From the NCBI GenBank assembly GCA_002081555.1, contig MZNV01001094.1, forward strand, positions 1-33,577: a stretch of 33,577 bases of DNA, read 5' to 3'. Of the stretch, positions 1 through 10,960 are shown one piece after another. The DNA comes from Protostelium mycophagum. Lineage: Eukaryota; Evosea; Variosea; Protosteliida; Protosteliaceae. The notes below the pieces were generated by a model that did no database searches, was not told where the DNA came from, and worked only from the letters and a program-made list of their open reading frames with translations. Position numbers and translations under genes: made by a program. Each line of letters begins with the position of its first letter. Within the stretch, counting starts at the first letter, position 1.

Positions 1-420
1 CGTGATTCAACTGCGCCTAAAGTTGCGGTAAAGATGCACTCAAAACCAACAGAAATATCTGGTTCTTCTCACGGGATTTTTGAGGCTTTTTCATTGAAAA
101 TTATCTGTGGCATTTCCGGCCGTTAAAAGTGTTTAAATAAATCCGCACTTGAAGCGGCTTCAAACCCCAACAGCTGTCTTTGAGTTTCTTCTTTCTTGGG
201 TTCTTTTTCTGTCTTTAGATTTCCCCTAGGACCCTGCATCTCCAGTAGCGTGAGTCACTTCTAACAAACAACAAACCTGACACCGCTCAGGTTTTTCACC
301 TGTTGTACATAGTAATAGAGATAATAGGAGTTGTTGTCATTCCTTTTATTTCTTTGCAGGAGACACCCACCCACCCACCTATTAGTTTCTGGAAGAAGTT
401 TTGGTTTTGTACTGATGAGG

Positions 421-657
421 TTTTTTGTACAACAAAGGTTTAAGGGAGCAATTTGAAGGGACAACAAGTGCAAACATCGGCTGGGATGGAAGCCCAGTGT
501 GGCAACCAAAAGCATGATAAATGTGTGTGGTTGCAAAATGAATAAAGATACCCGGTAATTGTAGAATAGTGTGGCAACCGAAGGCATGATGAACGCGCGT
601 GTGGTCGCAAAATAAATCAAGGTACATCGGTAATTGTAGAATATATTTCGAGGATTG
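421..657 (+). repeat. Dispersed repeat, left copy (inverted relative to right end)
   Basis: This stretch matches the reverse complement of 33408-33577 closely. Shared landmarks are TTTTTGTACAA, GGTTTAAGGGAGCAAT, AACATCGGCTGGGATGG, GCCCAGTGTGGCAACC, GGTAATTGTAGAATAT and TTTCGAGGATTGT. It differs by scattered substitutions and an internal duplication. It contains a GCAACC...GGTTGC inverted pair that could fold into a hairpin. No coding potential or known element family was recognised. It is probably a member of a dispersed non-coding family, possibly a MITE- or SINE-like element. Confidence 0.8.
496..642 (+). repeat. Tandem duplication of a ~72-75 bp unit inside the left repeat
   Basis: Unit A (496-567) and unit B (568-642) both begin AGTGTGGCAACC, contain GCATGAT and GTGTGGT, and end GGTAATTGTAGAAT. 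The right-end copy of the repeat has only one unit. Unit B is closer than unit A to that single right-hand unit (both have GAACGCGCGTGTGG and GGTACATCGG), so unit A has diverged more. Each unit ends with the word TTGTAGA that is over-represented across the window. Confidence 0.75.
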
Positions 658-726
658 TATATCCTACATATAATTAATTTCAAATAAGAAAAATTTTCGC
701 CCGCCTTTGATCACTTTTCAAATCTG

Positions 727-3700
727 ATGGATTACGAAAAATGCCTATCTCAAATCGATTCAAAAGGATGGCTTGAAGATCAAGAGTTCCAAGAATGGAT
801 CCTCGATAGAAATAATAAGACCTTTCACTCTATGAATAGACGAGAATTCGTTGATTCCTTTCTGAAAGACCTTCGCGTTAGAGTGAATGATGCCCTCATC
901 CCAAGGATGACAAGCCAATTCACAGCGCCTGCTCTTTCATCTTTCCCATTAGGTGATTGATGATGTAAGAACAAAGTTGATCTCAATAGGTAAAGAGAGT
1001 CACGATGTGATGACGCGTCCCATTGTCACCAGTGCTTCAAAACCGGTCACAACAGTTTGGAAGGTATGTTCTCTGTTTCCATTTTCAAATCACTCAAAGA
1101 CAAAAGGTTCAACCCGTCCCGAGCAAGAAGATGGTTGTTCATAACGAGTCTACCGAAATGGGAATGATCTCTTTGTACTGTTTCATGATCAATTATGGTG
1201 TCATCCCACCACACCAAGAGCTACTGTACCTCTTTAACCGTCTCGATCCAAAGTTTACACCAAAAGAGAACCCTTTTTGTGTCATCCACTTCCATCCCCA
1301 CCGCTTCGCTTCATTTTGTTTGGAGAGATTAGGGTCGATGGTGGGTGCTCTCGGCCATCAGGTGCGCAAACATATTTCATGAATTTAAAAAAATCTCTTT
1401 ATTCATACACTAAAAGGACATTTTTAATGGAATTAAATAATTTTAATTGATTATTTCTCTGTACATTTTCAGATTGAAATGGAAATCTAATTGTGATTGT
1501 AGATCGTCACACAATTATGTGTCAATGAGATCATCAAGAAGTACGCTCCAAAATTCGTGGAAAACTCTTTGGCACATGTCAAAATGACGTCAACTTCTGA
1601 CGCTATCAGACCTGCATCTGACCAACACTCAGCATCAATCCCCACAGGTACCAAATTTCGATGAAATTTCGAGAATGACAGTTGTAGAGGATGACCGGTT
1701 TGAATCGCCACAAATAAATTATAGCGCTCCTTTCAATATACAGACCGATTCCAGGAACAATCTCAGGTTAGTCATTTGCGCGGGAAATTTAAATTTTAAA
1801 GTGATTGTTCATAGCAATGAGGAGATGACGTTGTACAATAACAGAGAGAAAGCTAGAGATGCATTCTTCGCATTGATTAGAAGATCAGATGAAGAGTCCA
1901 ATGCCTCATCATTCCACCAAAGTGAAGCAGACAGGTCACAACAATATCTTTTGATCTCTTGAAGATTGATATCTGATCTCAACATGATCGTGATCTTTGT
2001 TGAAGTGAACGAGATGCTGCGACTTGATGCCACAAACGAAAATATTTGTCATTGAAATGAGGGAAAATGGCTGCGGCTCTGCTGCAGGAAGTACTCTTTA
2101 TCTTTGTTTGATATAAAGTAAATAAATATCAATATTTTTAGTGATTTTGAATCTATTTTTGATGAGACAAACCATGATTTTGAGACGTCATAGGAAGAAA
2201 ACTAGCTTGGAAGACGAGATGTCTCAGATGATATCATCACTTCTCCCAGGCAACTATTTCTGGTTCAGTAGAACGTTCATAGAACAGATAGAGATAGATA
2301 ATACGAGGATAAACAATGATGCAGATGGTAATATCATAAAACTAGCCTCAGACGACCCCATTAGGTAAGAGGTTCACAAGATTTTTCTCGAAATTTCGGT
2401 GATTATTCAGAGAATTTTTTCCCGCCTTTTTATTTTCGATCTTCTACAAATTTATTTTTTCAGGATGAAACTTTTGGAGGACAGAATGAGAGGAAAGGAT
2501 GACGTCATCACAACTGCCGTTGTAGATTCAATGTACCTTCCTCATTACATTAAAACCCCACATGAGGAATTTTACCGGAAATTTCTGGAAGTGAACAATA
2601 ACTTCCAACTGAAGAACTTTATCTCAGAAAATATTCTACAAAAATTGAAGAAAATCCTGAATGAAGAAAGACGTCTACAACGAGACAGAAAAGTCACGGC
2701 AAGACAGCAGTCCGCACAGCTAACTTTGATCTACGTATTTACAAAAGTAAGTAGAGGTATTAATAATTGGCGTGATCACGTGATTTTAGAAAATTTATGA
2801 CTCGTTGTAGATGGTTTGGATAATACGTAATTCAAGTTTTCTGGCAATTTCCCACTCAAACCATCAACATCACTTGTACCTTCAAGATATCATTAAGTAG
2901 GCTCTTACAAAAGTCCCCCAAATGACATCAGCAGAGACCATAACGAAGAGTACCACAATTGGATCACTTTCACACTTGAAGAGGATGACGTCATAGATAG
3001 GATCAATTATTTGGGACATTCTTGGGGCAAAGAGGTTCGTTTAATCTTCTCGACCAAAACTTTTGAATGTTTTATTTTTCAAAAGTAATTTATTCCAAAG
3101 TGAATACCAACAGATAAACCCATTAGGATCTCTCATATCTTCAATTGTAGATGGAGTTGTAGAGCTACACATCCAATGGATCATGCAATACTTGATTTAT
3201 TCCTTCACGCACAGTGTTCACCTGCTGAAGAAAACGGAGTATGTCAACGGCCTTCTACAATGGTCTACCCATATTTATTTCGATATCATGAGAAATTTCC
3301 CGGAAATTTCTAGTAAGGATATGTATATAGTGTATAATATAGAGTCAATGTTTATCCGGCTGAAGGTGAAATTTCAAAGAAAATTCGAATCTTTTGATGT
3401 TATTTTCGATTTTTAACGAAGTGTAGATAGACCCTTTATCTGTCGCACCCCTCGACTCTGAAATATTCCAAGAAATTTCCTCGAAGAGATCTGTACATAC
3501 ACGTACGTAACTGATGACGTCATAGACATATACGTGATCAATACTCTGATATCTGAAGATGATCAATCAAATCGGCTCATTGTAGATGAATATTTCTTGG
3601 GTCATCACTACCCACTCTTGAGACATCTTAGAACTGTTATAACGACATTCAATACGACCACAAAGAATGTCATGATGACATCATCGTGGGGGGCGAGGGA

Positions 3701-5962
3701 GATTCCGAGGGCGGGAAGAGACCCCGCACCTAAAAATAGAATAACTCCGGTCCGGAACATAACTCCGAAAACTGTCCCAATGCAGAACCTCACAGCCAAA
3801 AGGCCAGAGAAAAAGATCGAAAAAACTCCTGTAAAAAACGCTCAGAGTAATGTGAGTAGAATCAAAAGATTCCAAGCACGATCTGTGAATTTCCCAGAAA
3901 ATTCAAATTACGTATCATCAAAATCATCTGCAATAAGACAACAACAGAGATGTAAAATAATACTTTCAGTTGCGCCAATGGTTTTTTTGGCAGAATCCAG
4001 AGCTCAAGCAGCTCTGTCAATTTTTATGTGAACAAATCGGTTTTAATGCTTACACACACGCTACGAAAAACGTGCCCACCTATATCAAGGTATGTTCGTC
4101 TCGTTGTAGATGGAATCGAATTACGTAGGAATTTGTGGATCAACACACAAAATGGCGGGAAAATCCTGAGGGGGAGGAGGGTGTCTTTTTACAACGGGTC
4201 AGGGATGAATGTGGGAAAAAATGTTTCGAATTATTCATCAGAGACATTGAAGAATATTCCGAGAAAAGGACGCACAGCACAATGTTATTATTGGTATCTG
4301 CCAGTATCCTTTATCATTAAATTTGTTTAAACATATATTTATTTTGAAAGAAAAGAATCCTTGATTCTTAAGACATCGACCCGTCTCTCGTTTCGATAGC
4401 AACTAAACTGACACTTGAACATATCGTCGAAAAATACCAACAACAAAAAGAAAGGGTACGTCCTCTCTTCTACAACGACATCTACAACGCAAGAATAATT
4501 ATATTTCCAGATACAAGAGATGAGCATCGAGCAGTACGACAACACCATCAAGAAAAACTTACAGACGCTAAACAAAGTGGAGAAATCAAAATCGGGCAAG
4601 ACGAATGTGGTGCAGGTCAGTCTACAAAGATTCTGCAGGTTGCAAGGTGGTACTGCGGCTCTGCCGCAATAGACAATGTCAATAACGTGATGGAACTTGT
4701 ATATGTTGATTGTCTATAAAGTATGGGGGTGCGTCTCTGCCGCAGTTCGAAAAAAATGGTGTTGCAATCTCTATGGCCAAGATCAGAAGAATAAAAGTGA
4801 CAGATTTCTGGTGGCGAAGAGATACAAACAGGGTTTTCGCATCTACAACGAGCCATAACTCAACTAAAAGAAATTTTCGAGAATCTTCCGCCCAGTAAGA
4901 CATCTTGTCGGTTTGTCGTTGTAAAGAATGCAGGAGAGGGGGGTGATTCAGAGAAAAAGAAGTATCTACGTCAAGTACAAGTCGCGTGCTCCGAATTATT
5001 GAAGAATGTCAAATCTACAACGAAAATGCAATTGGAGATAAATTCTACTGGAGAAAGTGAGGAATTTTTGGTGAAATTTCAGCGAATTTTGATGACGTCA
5101 TAGGTGTGTTCTCAACAGTCATGCAACATATCACTCTGTCTGTGTTTAATTTATTTTATGACATCTTAATGTACATACCTCATGTCGCAGCAAAAAGACC
5201 GAAGATATCTCCACAGGATATCATGAAAAAGTCAGAGGAGATTCTGGTGAGTCTCCAACGTTGCTATGCAACACGTGATTAGTTACTAATGACATATGCC
5301 AGGCAAGATACGTTGCAGAAGAAACATCCAATGAGATTGTAGACGTGATTGTAGATGAGCATGAGATATTGGATCTCCTTCTCGGAATAGTCCAAGTGAT
5401 CCATACATTGGACCCACAGCTCGTACAATTTTCACCCCGACTACTTCTGTCTACAACGCGCTTGAATGATATTGCACTGCGAGAAAATAGTCAAGAGGTG
5501 AGATTTATCATGAGATCGTGAAGAGATTCTAAAATCATCAGTATATAGACGTGTTGCTACACCTGTTTTACCAGCTGTACATCTTGAATGTGGTGTCTCT
5601 ATCTTCGTTCCAGGAATCTGTCACGATGACTCTGCATCATTACAGCAGTGTAGATGGTCAAAACCATAAGAAGGAGGTGTGTCTTGATATTATATATTAT
5701 TATCTTGAGCTAGAGCTGCTGTCATTATGGTCCACCTCAAAAACAAATAAATGGCTGAAAAGTACAGGAAATTTTGAAAGCTATTGTAGACTGGTGCAAA
5801 ACCAACTTGGAAGACATCAAGATGTCAGCACAACAAGGCATCGACCGAGATATTGTCATAATGACATTATGTCCATTGTATAGTGCCATTCATGAGATAT
5901 CATGGCAGGACACGACTAGTGCCTGGACCAATCAAACAGAATTAAAAATGATTTTTTGTTAA
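727..5962 (+). CDS. CDAN1: Codanin-1 homologue (multi-exon)
   Basis: Codanin-1 is known in animals to bind the histone chaperone ASF1 and restrain histone delivery to the nucleus. It is mutated in congenital dyserythropoietic anaemia type I. Assignment rests on remembered family alignment blocks in the right order. An N-terminal helix (REFVDSFLKDL) is followed by a segment starting MGMISLYCFMINYGVIPPHQ near 1157-1380. Next comes APFNIQTDSRNNL...REKARDAFFALIRRSDE near 1690-1900, then a basic disordered stretch with RITPVRNITPK near 3700-3950. The conserved block FFWQNPELKQLCQFLCEQIG near 3985-4050 lies in the family C-terminal domain. The gene continues to a TAA at 5960. The N-terminal disordered region looks shorter than in vertebrates. 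The start at 727 follows stops and gives a plausible first exon. Exon joins after 4300 are approximate. The gene is unusually rich in the words TTGTAGAT and TGACGTCA. Confidence 0.85.
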
Positions 5963-6294
5963 GAGCTTGGACGCCGAGTCACCTTCATCGAGTTTTTCAC
6001 TTGGCTGTCTGTGTAGGTCTAAGAGCTCTGTGCAGGTCTTGCCTTATCATAAGACAGAAAATTCGTCAGGGCATCTGATCGTTTCATTGGTCGATGTCGC
6101 ATCATTAATTATGCTGCAAACACTCATTTGATGCCTACTAATTAGCTGAGAAGTAACAGGCAAATAACATGATGCTGTTGTCCAGTAGTTCCAGTCACCT
6201 CCCGCACATTAAGAAAGGGCGGCGTCTTCTTAGTATTTCGACAAAACACCACAAATTTTGTGTACTTGTATTACATTACAATCAACTCTGAATC
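5963..6294. other. Convergent intergenic spacer
   Basis: This 332-bp gap lies between two converging genes (codanin homologue and the unrecognised minus-strand gene). It has several short open stretches but no exon with clear protein character and no RNA gene that I can recognise. It must hold the 3' ends of both transcripts. Confidence 0.5.
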
Positions 6295-8576
6295 CTAGTC
6301 CTCTTTCAAGACAGGGATAGCGCAGTAGGATGTGTTGCTGGAGCTGTTTGTCTTTAGCTCAAACTTGATAGCGTATCCGTGCTTCTTCTTGACATCCACC
6401 AAGAGAGATACTCTCACACTCCTGCCTAAATCGTCTTTCCAGCACAAATCCTCGATGGGTGCCTGTTGAGATCAATTGATCGTCAAGATTATCCTGTCCC
6501 CCACCTCTACTTGGCTCTCTTGTGCTGCGGTGTTGGCATTCCTTCTAATGGTAGAACCTGACCAGTATTGTGAAGAGTTTGATTTGGATGCGATGATCAG
6601 GTTCTTCTTGTCCTCAGACAAGTACACCTGAAAAAGTCAATCTATACGAGAATATTTTATTTAATGGAATAACAACAGAGGATTAAAAGGTAAAAGCGGA
6701 AAATACTTCTTGGTACCCCAAAGCAAAACAAAAAATGAATCTCACCACAAATCCAAATAATAGATCTTATTGATAAAAGATGCTAGAACGCTCCTTGACA
6801 AACCACAAAATAAATCATTTTTTTGCAAAGATGTGATTTCAAAAACTCACATCTGCGAAAATTCTATCTTCCAAAGTGACGTCATCACACTGAGCCCACA
6901 ATAACATCTCTTTGTCTGAATTGCTCTTCGCTCTGTATTCTTTGGTGTATAAATCAAGTGGAGGGTTGTCGTGTTGTAGATTGATTTCAGATTTCCCGCC
7001 ATTTGCATCTTCAAATTTCAACTTGAATTTGAGTGGGTCTGGCAAGCTCATATGGGCTCTGAAATGTGTCAGTTACCAATTCCCTGACAGTTGTCACTCG
7101 ACATGTCACCTTCTGTGGCGATCAACTTGTGGCGCCGTTATCTTAACGCGAGCGATCACGTTAATTTCCGTGGTCTGTACCCCGTCCACTGCAAAATTGT
7201 CGCCTCTATCTCCCACTGTGCATTCTACGTCTTTCCATTCTCCGTCCTTACCCTGATACTGTGCGGTAATTGACGTGACCAGAACGCGTGCGTCCTTGGC
7301 GTTTGTGGCTCTGAGAGGGATGGTGAATAAATTTGTAAAAGTGCCTTCTCTGGCCCAAGTCTGATCGGCAGTAATTTTTCCTGGGATGTGTGAGATCTCT
7401 CATCTACAACGTGCCTCAAAATATCCGTACCCTTCTGTTGGATTTGTAGTGGTATTTCTCCAGTAGCTTTGGAGAGTGGTGAGTCCTCCACTTTCGGTTT
7501 CACCATCAACTCCGGTCCAGATTTTTCCTCAAAAGGGATCTGAAAGATTAAGAGAAATACTCATGGAGAAGTGATGCCTCACCCAGTGTAGATACTCAGC
7601 TGGTGAATATTCCTCGAAATTTTGTTGGGTGGTGACAGCCTCCCCTTCTGGTGCCACGGTAGTCCCAACTTGAATTTTGAGACGCTACTAAAATGAGTAA
7701 TCAACATCTACAACGAGGCACCTTTATGCAGGCTCTGGCATCAGTGTTGGACTTGACACTCAAATCCACGTCTGTATATTTTTCATTCATGTCATTGTAG
7801 ATAGATATCACTTACATGTCACTTTTCCTCCCTCTACAACGAAAAAAGCTTCTGCATGCCAGTTGCCCTCACCAGCGGCACAAACTGACTTTCTTCCATC
7901 AGGTACACCCATTAACGTCGACAGACCAAATAAATGTAGACCGACTATCTGAGGTTTGACCCGGTCTGAATAAGGGTAACCCTTGCCGAATTGAATGTAC
8001 AATTTATTGTGTGCGTGATATCCTGTCTTAATGAGACACTTGGAATATTTTGTTGACAAAAAATTACCAAGTTATTTTGAATTCAAAATAATCACCTACT
8101 GAGGCCCACTTCATCAGGTCGTCCTTGTCATCTGGTGCTTGCAGGCACAGCCATTCCTTCACAATGAGTCCAGAATTCTTTTTCAACCAGCCTCCATATG
8201 TCTGTGCTACCACTCTGTCCCCGCTGCTCAAAACCTACAGAATGTCTACATTTTGACCATGCATGGTCACGTGACTTCACCTCTGAGAGAACATCAGAGG
8301 GTTTCAAAGAATATCCGTCCGCAGTGGAAAGTTCGGTGATCTGCTTCGATCAGATCCCGAAAAAATGAGAACCCACCTCTAAACGCCCTTGCAGATCGGA
8401 CTCCTCAAATTTGGCTCCATTCTCCATGAATCTGGATCATTATTATTGTGAACTCTGAACGAATTATACCGAGTGGAGAGTTCTCTCATAAAGCCAGCAA
8501 CGGTCCCGTTAGGGTGCTGCGCTATCACCAATAAACCGACATCATTCAACTGGACTTTCAGGTGGAATCTACTCAT
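6295..8576 (-). CDS. Unrecognised multi-exon protein with beta-rich segments
   Basis: I do not recognise this family. The start at 8576 gives MSRFHLKVQLNDVGLLVIAQ..., an N-terminal segment that could be a ubiquitin-like fold. Later blocks include GDRVVAQTYGGWLKKNSGL (near 8170-8230), a stretch with HNKLYIQFGKGYPYSD (near 7950-8010), EGNWHAEAFFVVEGGKVTC, and TDVDLSVKSNTDARACIK. A long frame at about 7090-7370 reads FTIPLRATNAKDARVLVTS... A charged segment DNPPLDLYTKEYRAKSNSD lies near 6920-6970. The last exon ends ...SYCAIPVLKED and stops at a TAG at 6295. The alternating hydrophobic pattern suggests several beta-sandwich domains. No signal peptide or membrane segment is seen. Exon structure around 7240-7500 is ambiguous because two frames stay open there. 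It lies head-to-tail downstream of the coiled-coil gene. Confidence 0.65.
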
Positions 8577-8989
8577 TTTCGTGGGATGATTGAAATGATG
8601 AGTGGTCGTATGGTGTTTTCCTGTTCGCTGAACGGTGTGTCGGCTTTTGCAGTTTGGCGAAGTTTGGATCTTAATTGTGCGGCTCTCAACTTGAATTCTG
8701 CGAGCAGCTCATCATCAGTGCTTCAAGCTGAGACATTCAAGTTGTCGAATCGTTCATCAGCACCAATATACCTATAGATCACTGGAGCTTTCAAACTGTT
8801 AAAAACTGCGTCATGTGCACAGCCATGATGGACTTCATGATCGATCTACCAGCGATCTATAGGTATAGTCGTGCTGTCAAATGAACAAGCAGACCTTTGG
8901 TAATGAATGGCAAGTTGTCGCAGATCAGATCTCACTCGACATCAACAAATCGTATGTGTATTTTTGATGGTACATGAGCATAATCCTCC
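8577..8989. other. Intergenic region between two minus-strand genes
   Basis: This ~410-bp gap separates the end of the coiled-coil gene from the start of the next minus-strand gene, so it should contain a terminator/polyadenylation region and a promoter. Apart from the inverted repeat listed separately, nothing is recognised. Short open frames on the plus strand are serine-rich and look like chance. Confidence 0.5.
8752..8886. repeat. Imperfect inverted repeat with a perfect 14-bp core
   Basis: The left arm 8752-8780 and right arm 8854-8886 are reverse complements: GTTCAT then CAGCAC then TATACCTATAGATC, differing by a four-base indel and a few substitutions. The 14-bp core (8767-8780 with 8854-8867) is perfect. 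The spacer is 73 nt. It could be a small MITE, a transcript-end hairpin or a paired regulatory site. It is non-coding. Confidence 0.75.
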
Positions 8990-10596
8990 TCATTTTGTTG
9001 ACTTCCTCAGTCTCTCCATGTCCGTTTTAGTCAAGACTTTGAATTTGCCGACATAGCACTGACAACGTTCAGAACAATACTAAATGGAAGATCTACCCAG
9101 CTCCGCCCATCGGAGGATTTTGACTCCAAGGGGCACTGTCCTAAGGGGAGGTTCATGAGATGTTGGCTCAATCCGTGCGAGTCAGACAGACTCTGAAGTA
9201 ATTGAGTTGAAAACACGAGAGTTAAAATACCTTCAGGAGTCGATTGATGTCATCATTAGAAACCTGGTTGTTGGATGATTCCTCCAAGTGTTGACGGAGG
9301 TTGTCAGTCAGCTCGATTAAGGTCTCTAGGTATTCTCTATGATGATGCAGCAACCTCATCTTGGATTTCGCCCTCTTTCGGATGCCGTCCGCTCTCAAAT
9401 TGTTCACGCCTTCTCGTCTTCAGCTTCCCAGAAGAAAAGGACTTACCCTTCGTTTCAAGTCTGGCCGATTTGAGTTGCTGTACTGACTGATCCAACTGTA
9501 TCACGTCTTCCCTTATCGCCTTCTGCTCTATCTTTAGGGAGGAAGCCACGTCACTCTCGTCACATCTATCATTTACATCAGCATTACACTTGGCATGATT
9601 GACTGATGTGAGAATCTCACCGTGGAGTGGGACAGACCGTGGTGCACAACAACTCTGTCCAATGTTCTTGCTTACTCTCATAGATCTGTGCACAAGGATA
9701 CATTTGTTTTGCTATGGAGTGGACTTGTTCTCTCTTGCTCAGGCTTGAATATTTCAATCTTATTGAGGCTATTCTCAACTGATCTTGTCGTTTGATAGGA
9801 TAAGTATAACAATCATCAATGTAGATAGCTGGCCAGTACAGAGGAAGCACCCCAAGACAAGTAAACAAATACAGAACCCTGGAGACACCGAACATTGCCC
9901 AAGGGTGTTTCTGAGTAAAATAGCCTATTGAACTGACTCGAATTTCATCTAACTTGGATTGTTTGGAAGCGTCGTCTGGATTAAGAGAAGTCAATCTGAT
10001 ACAGCGTCTGTTGCACTCTGAAAGCAACTGAAGGATGTGAATTGATGTAAAGGGCAAAATCTTACAGAACACAGAGCTGTGGCAAGTGAAATGGTGACGT
10101 CTTCTTCTATACCATTTCCTCCTGCTACATAGCTGTGAAAAACTCTGCAGCAGTGAAGAGCTTCAGTCATGTGGCGCTCATGTTGCTTCAACAGAGCTCT
10201 CTTTGCTTTCAATTTCTTCTTCATAGCCTCTGTTATAATGATCAAAAGCGATCGGTTGATCATGTACAAAATGGAGATGAAAATCCGGCTTCACGAATTA
10301 ATCAAGTTACTAACTTTGACAACCACGGGTGCTCATTTGAGTTTTAAGTAACATGATCTCCTCCTTCAGCCTCTTCATTTCCTGTCTGGAAGTTTCCTCA
10401 GTTGAACTCACCAATCTCAGTGATGCTAAAAGTGATCTAGAGAGCGTCAATAATTTCTTCAAAGCATCCATCTCTTTGCCTGTCCTCTATGACCTGGTAT
10501 TGAAACTGATGGTGAATGGAGACTCCATCATCAAGAGTTTCCTCCTCTTCAAGAGAAAAAAGGATGGAGCACAGGCTCCAGTTCAGTTTCCATCAT
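8990..10596 (-). CDS. Unrecognised coiled-coil protein
   Basis: Several exons with consistent frames can be joined. An N-terminal helix contains MDALKKLLTLSRSLLASLRL and RLKEEIMLLKTQM (near 10360-10471). A basic helix KKKLKAKRALLKQHERHMTE follows (near 10170-10230). A middle region includes IDDCYTYPIKRQDQLRIASI (near 9770-9830) and QVHSIAKQMYPCAQIY. A second coiled coil has IREDVIQLDQSVQQLKSARL (near 9450-9520) and RLLHHHREYLETLIELTDNL. The possible end reads LTKTDMERLRKSTK with a TGA at 8990. The first ATG may be 10596 or, more conservatively, 10471. A coiled coil followed by a mixed globular part faintly recalls the UVRAG/ATG14 family, but no diagnostic motif was confirmed, so no name is given. 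Both ends are uncertain. Confidence 0.5.
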
Positions 10597-10960
10597 TAAG
10601 AAGACGTCGTCGCGTGTGGTGTGAGATATAATCCAAACCGATTTTTCATCTATTTCGTGATGTGTCGCGATTACGGAATTGACCAGATTTACACCAGTTT
10701 TCTGCAAGCAATTTTCAGGCGTTCACTAAACCTCGCGCTCGCGCTCGCGCGCGCATTTCGTCGCGCACCTTCAGGTGAAACAATTTCGGCTCTGTGATCA
10801 GTTTGCAAATTGTAAGCCAGATTCTTTATAACTCTATTCATTTGGCAGCTTGAAAGGGTCTTTTTGGCTGCACTTTATTATAATATGAAACAAAGCATGG
10901 ACAGAGAAGACACAAGAGAAACACAAATGACAACAACATCTCATAAGATACATGAGAGGC
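10597..10960. promoter_or_regulatory. Intergenic region with CG-alternating tract (10733-10754)
   Basis: This 364-bp region separates the start of the coiled-coil gene from the 3' end of the release-factor gene, both on the minus strand. It should contain the promoter of the coiled-coil gene. Its striking element is a 22-nt run of CG dinucleotides broken by CT steps at 10733-10754, followed by more CGCG at 10759-10767. This stands out in an AT-rich window and could form Z-DNA or act as an unmethylated CpG promoter patch. Promoter function is inferred from position only. Confidence 0.45.

Larger units (their letters stand above)
1..726. other. Left-end non-coding region with dispersed repeat
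   Basis: No convincing coding sequence is seen before the codanin gene. Positions 1-420 are AT-rich unique-looking DNA with a short run of ACCC units near 367-380. Positions 421-657 are a repeat that reappears inverted at the right end of the window and is listed separately. The open frames here on the minus strand lie mostly in the repeat and show no protein character. The promoter of the codanin gene must lie in the last few tens of bases before 727, but no motif could be assigned. Confidence 0.6.

Noticed and set aside
411-445. CTGATGAG in the left repeat, like a hammerhead ribozyme core
   Set aside because: The matching GAAA core strand and the required stems are not found at suitable distance.
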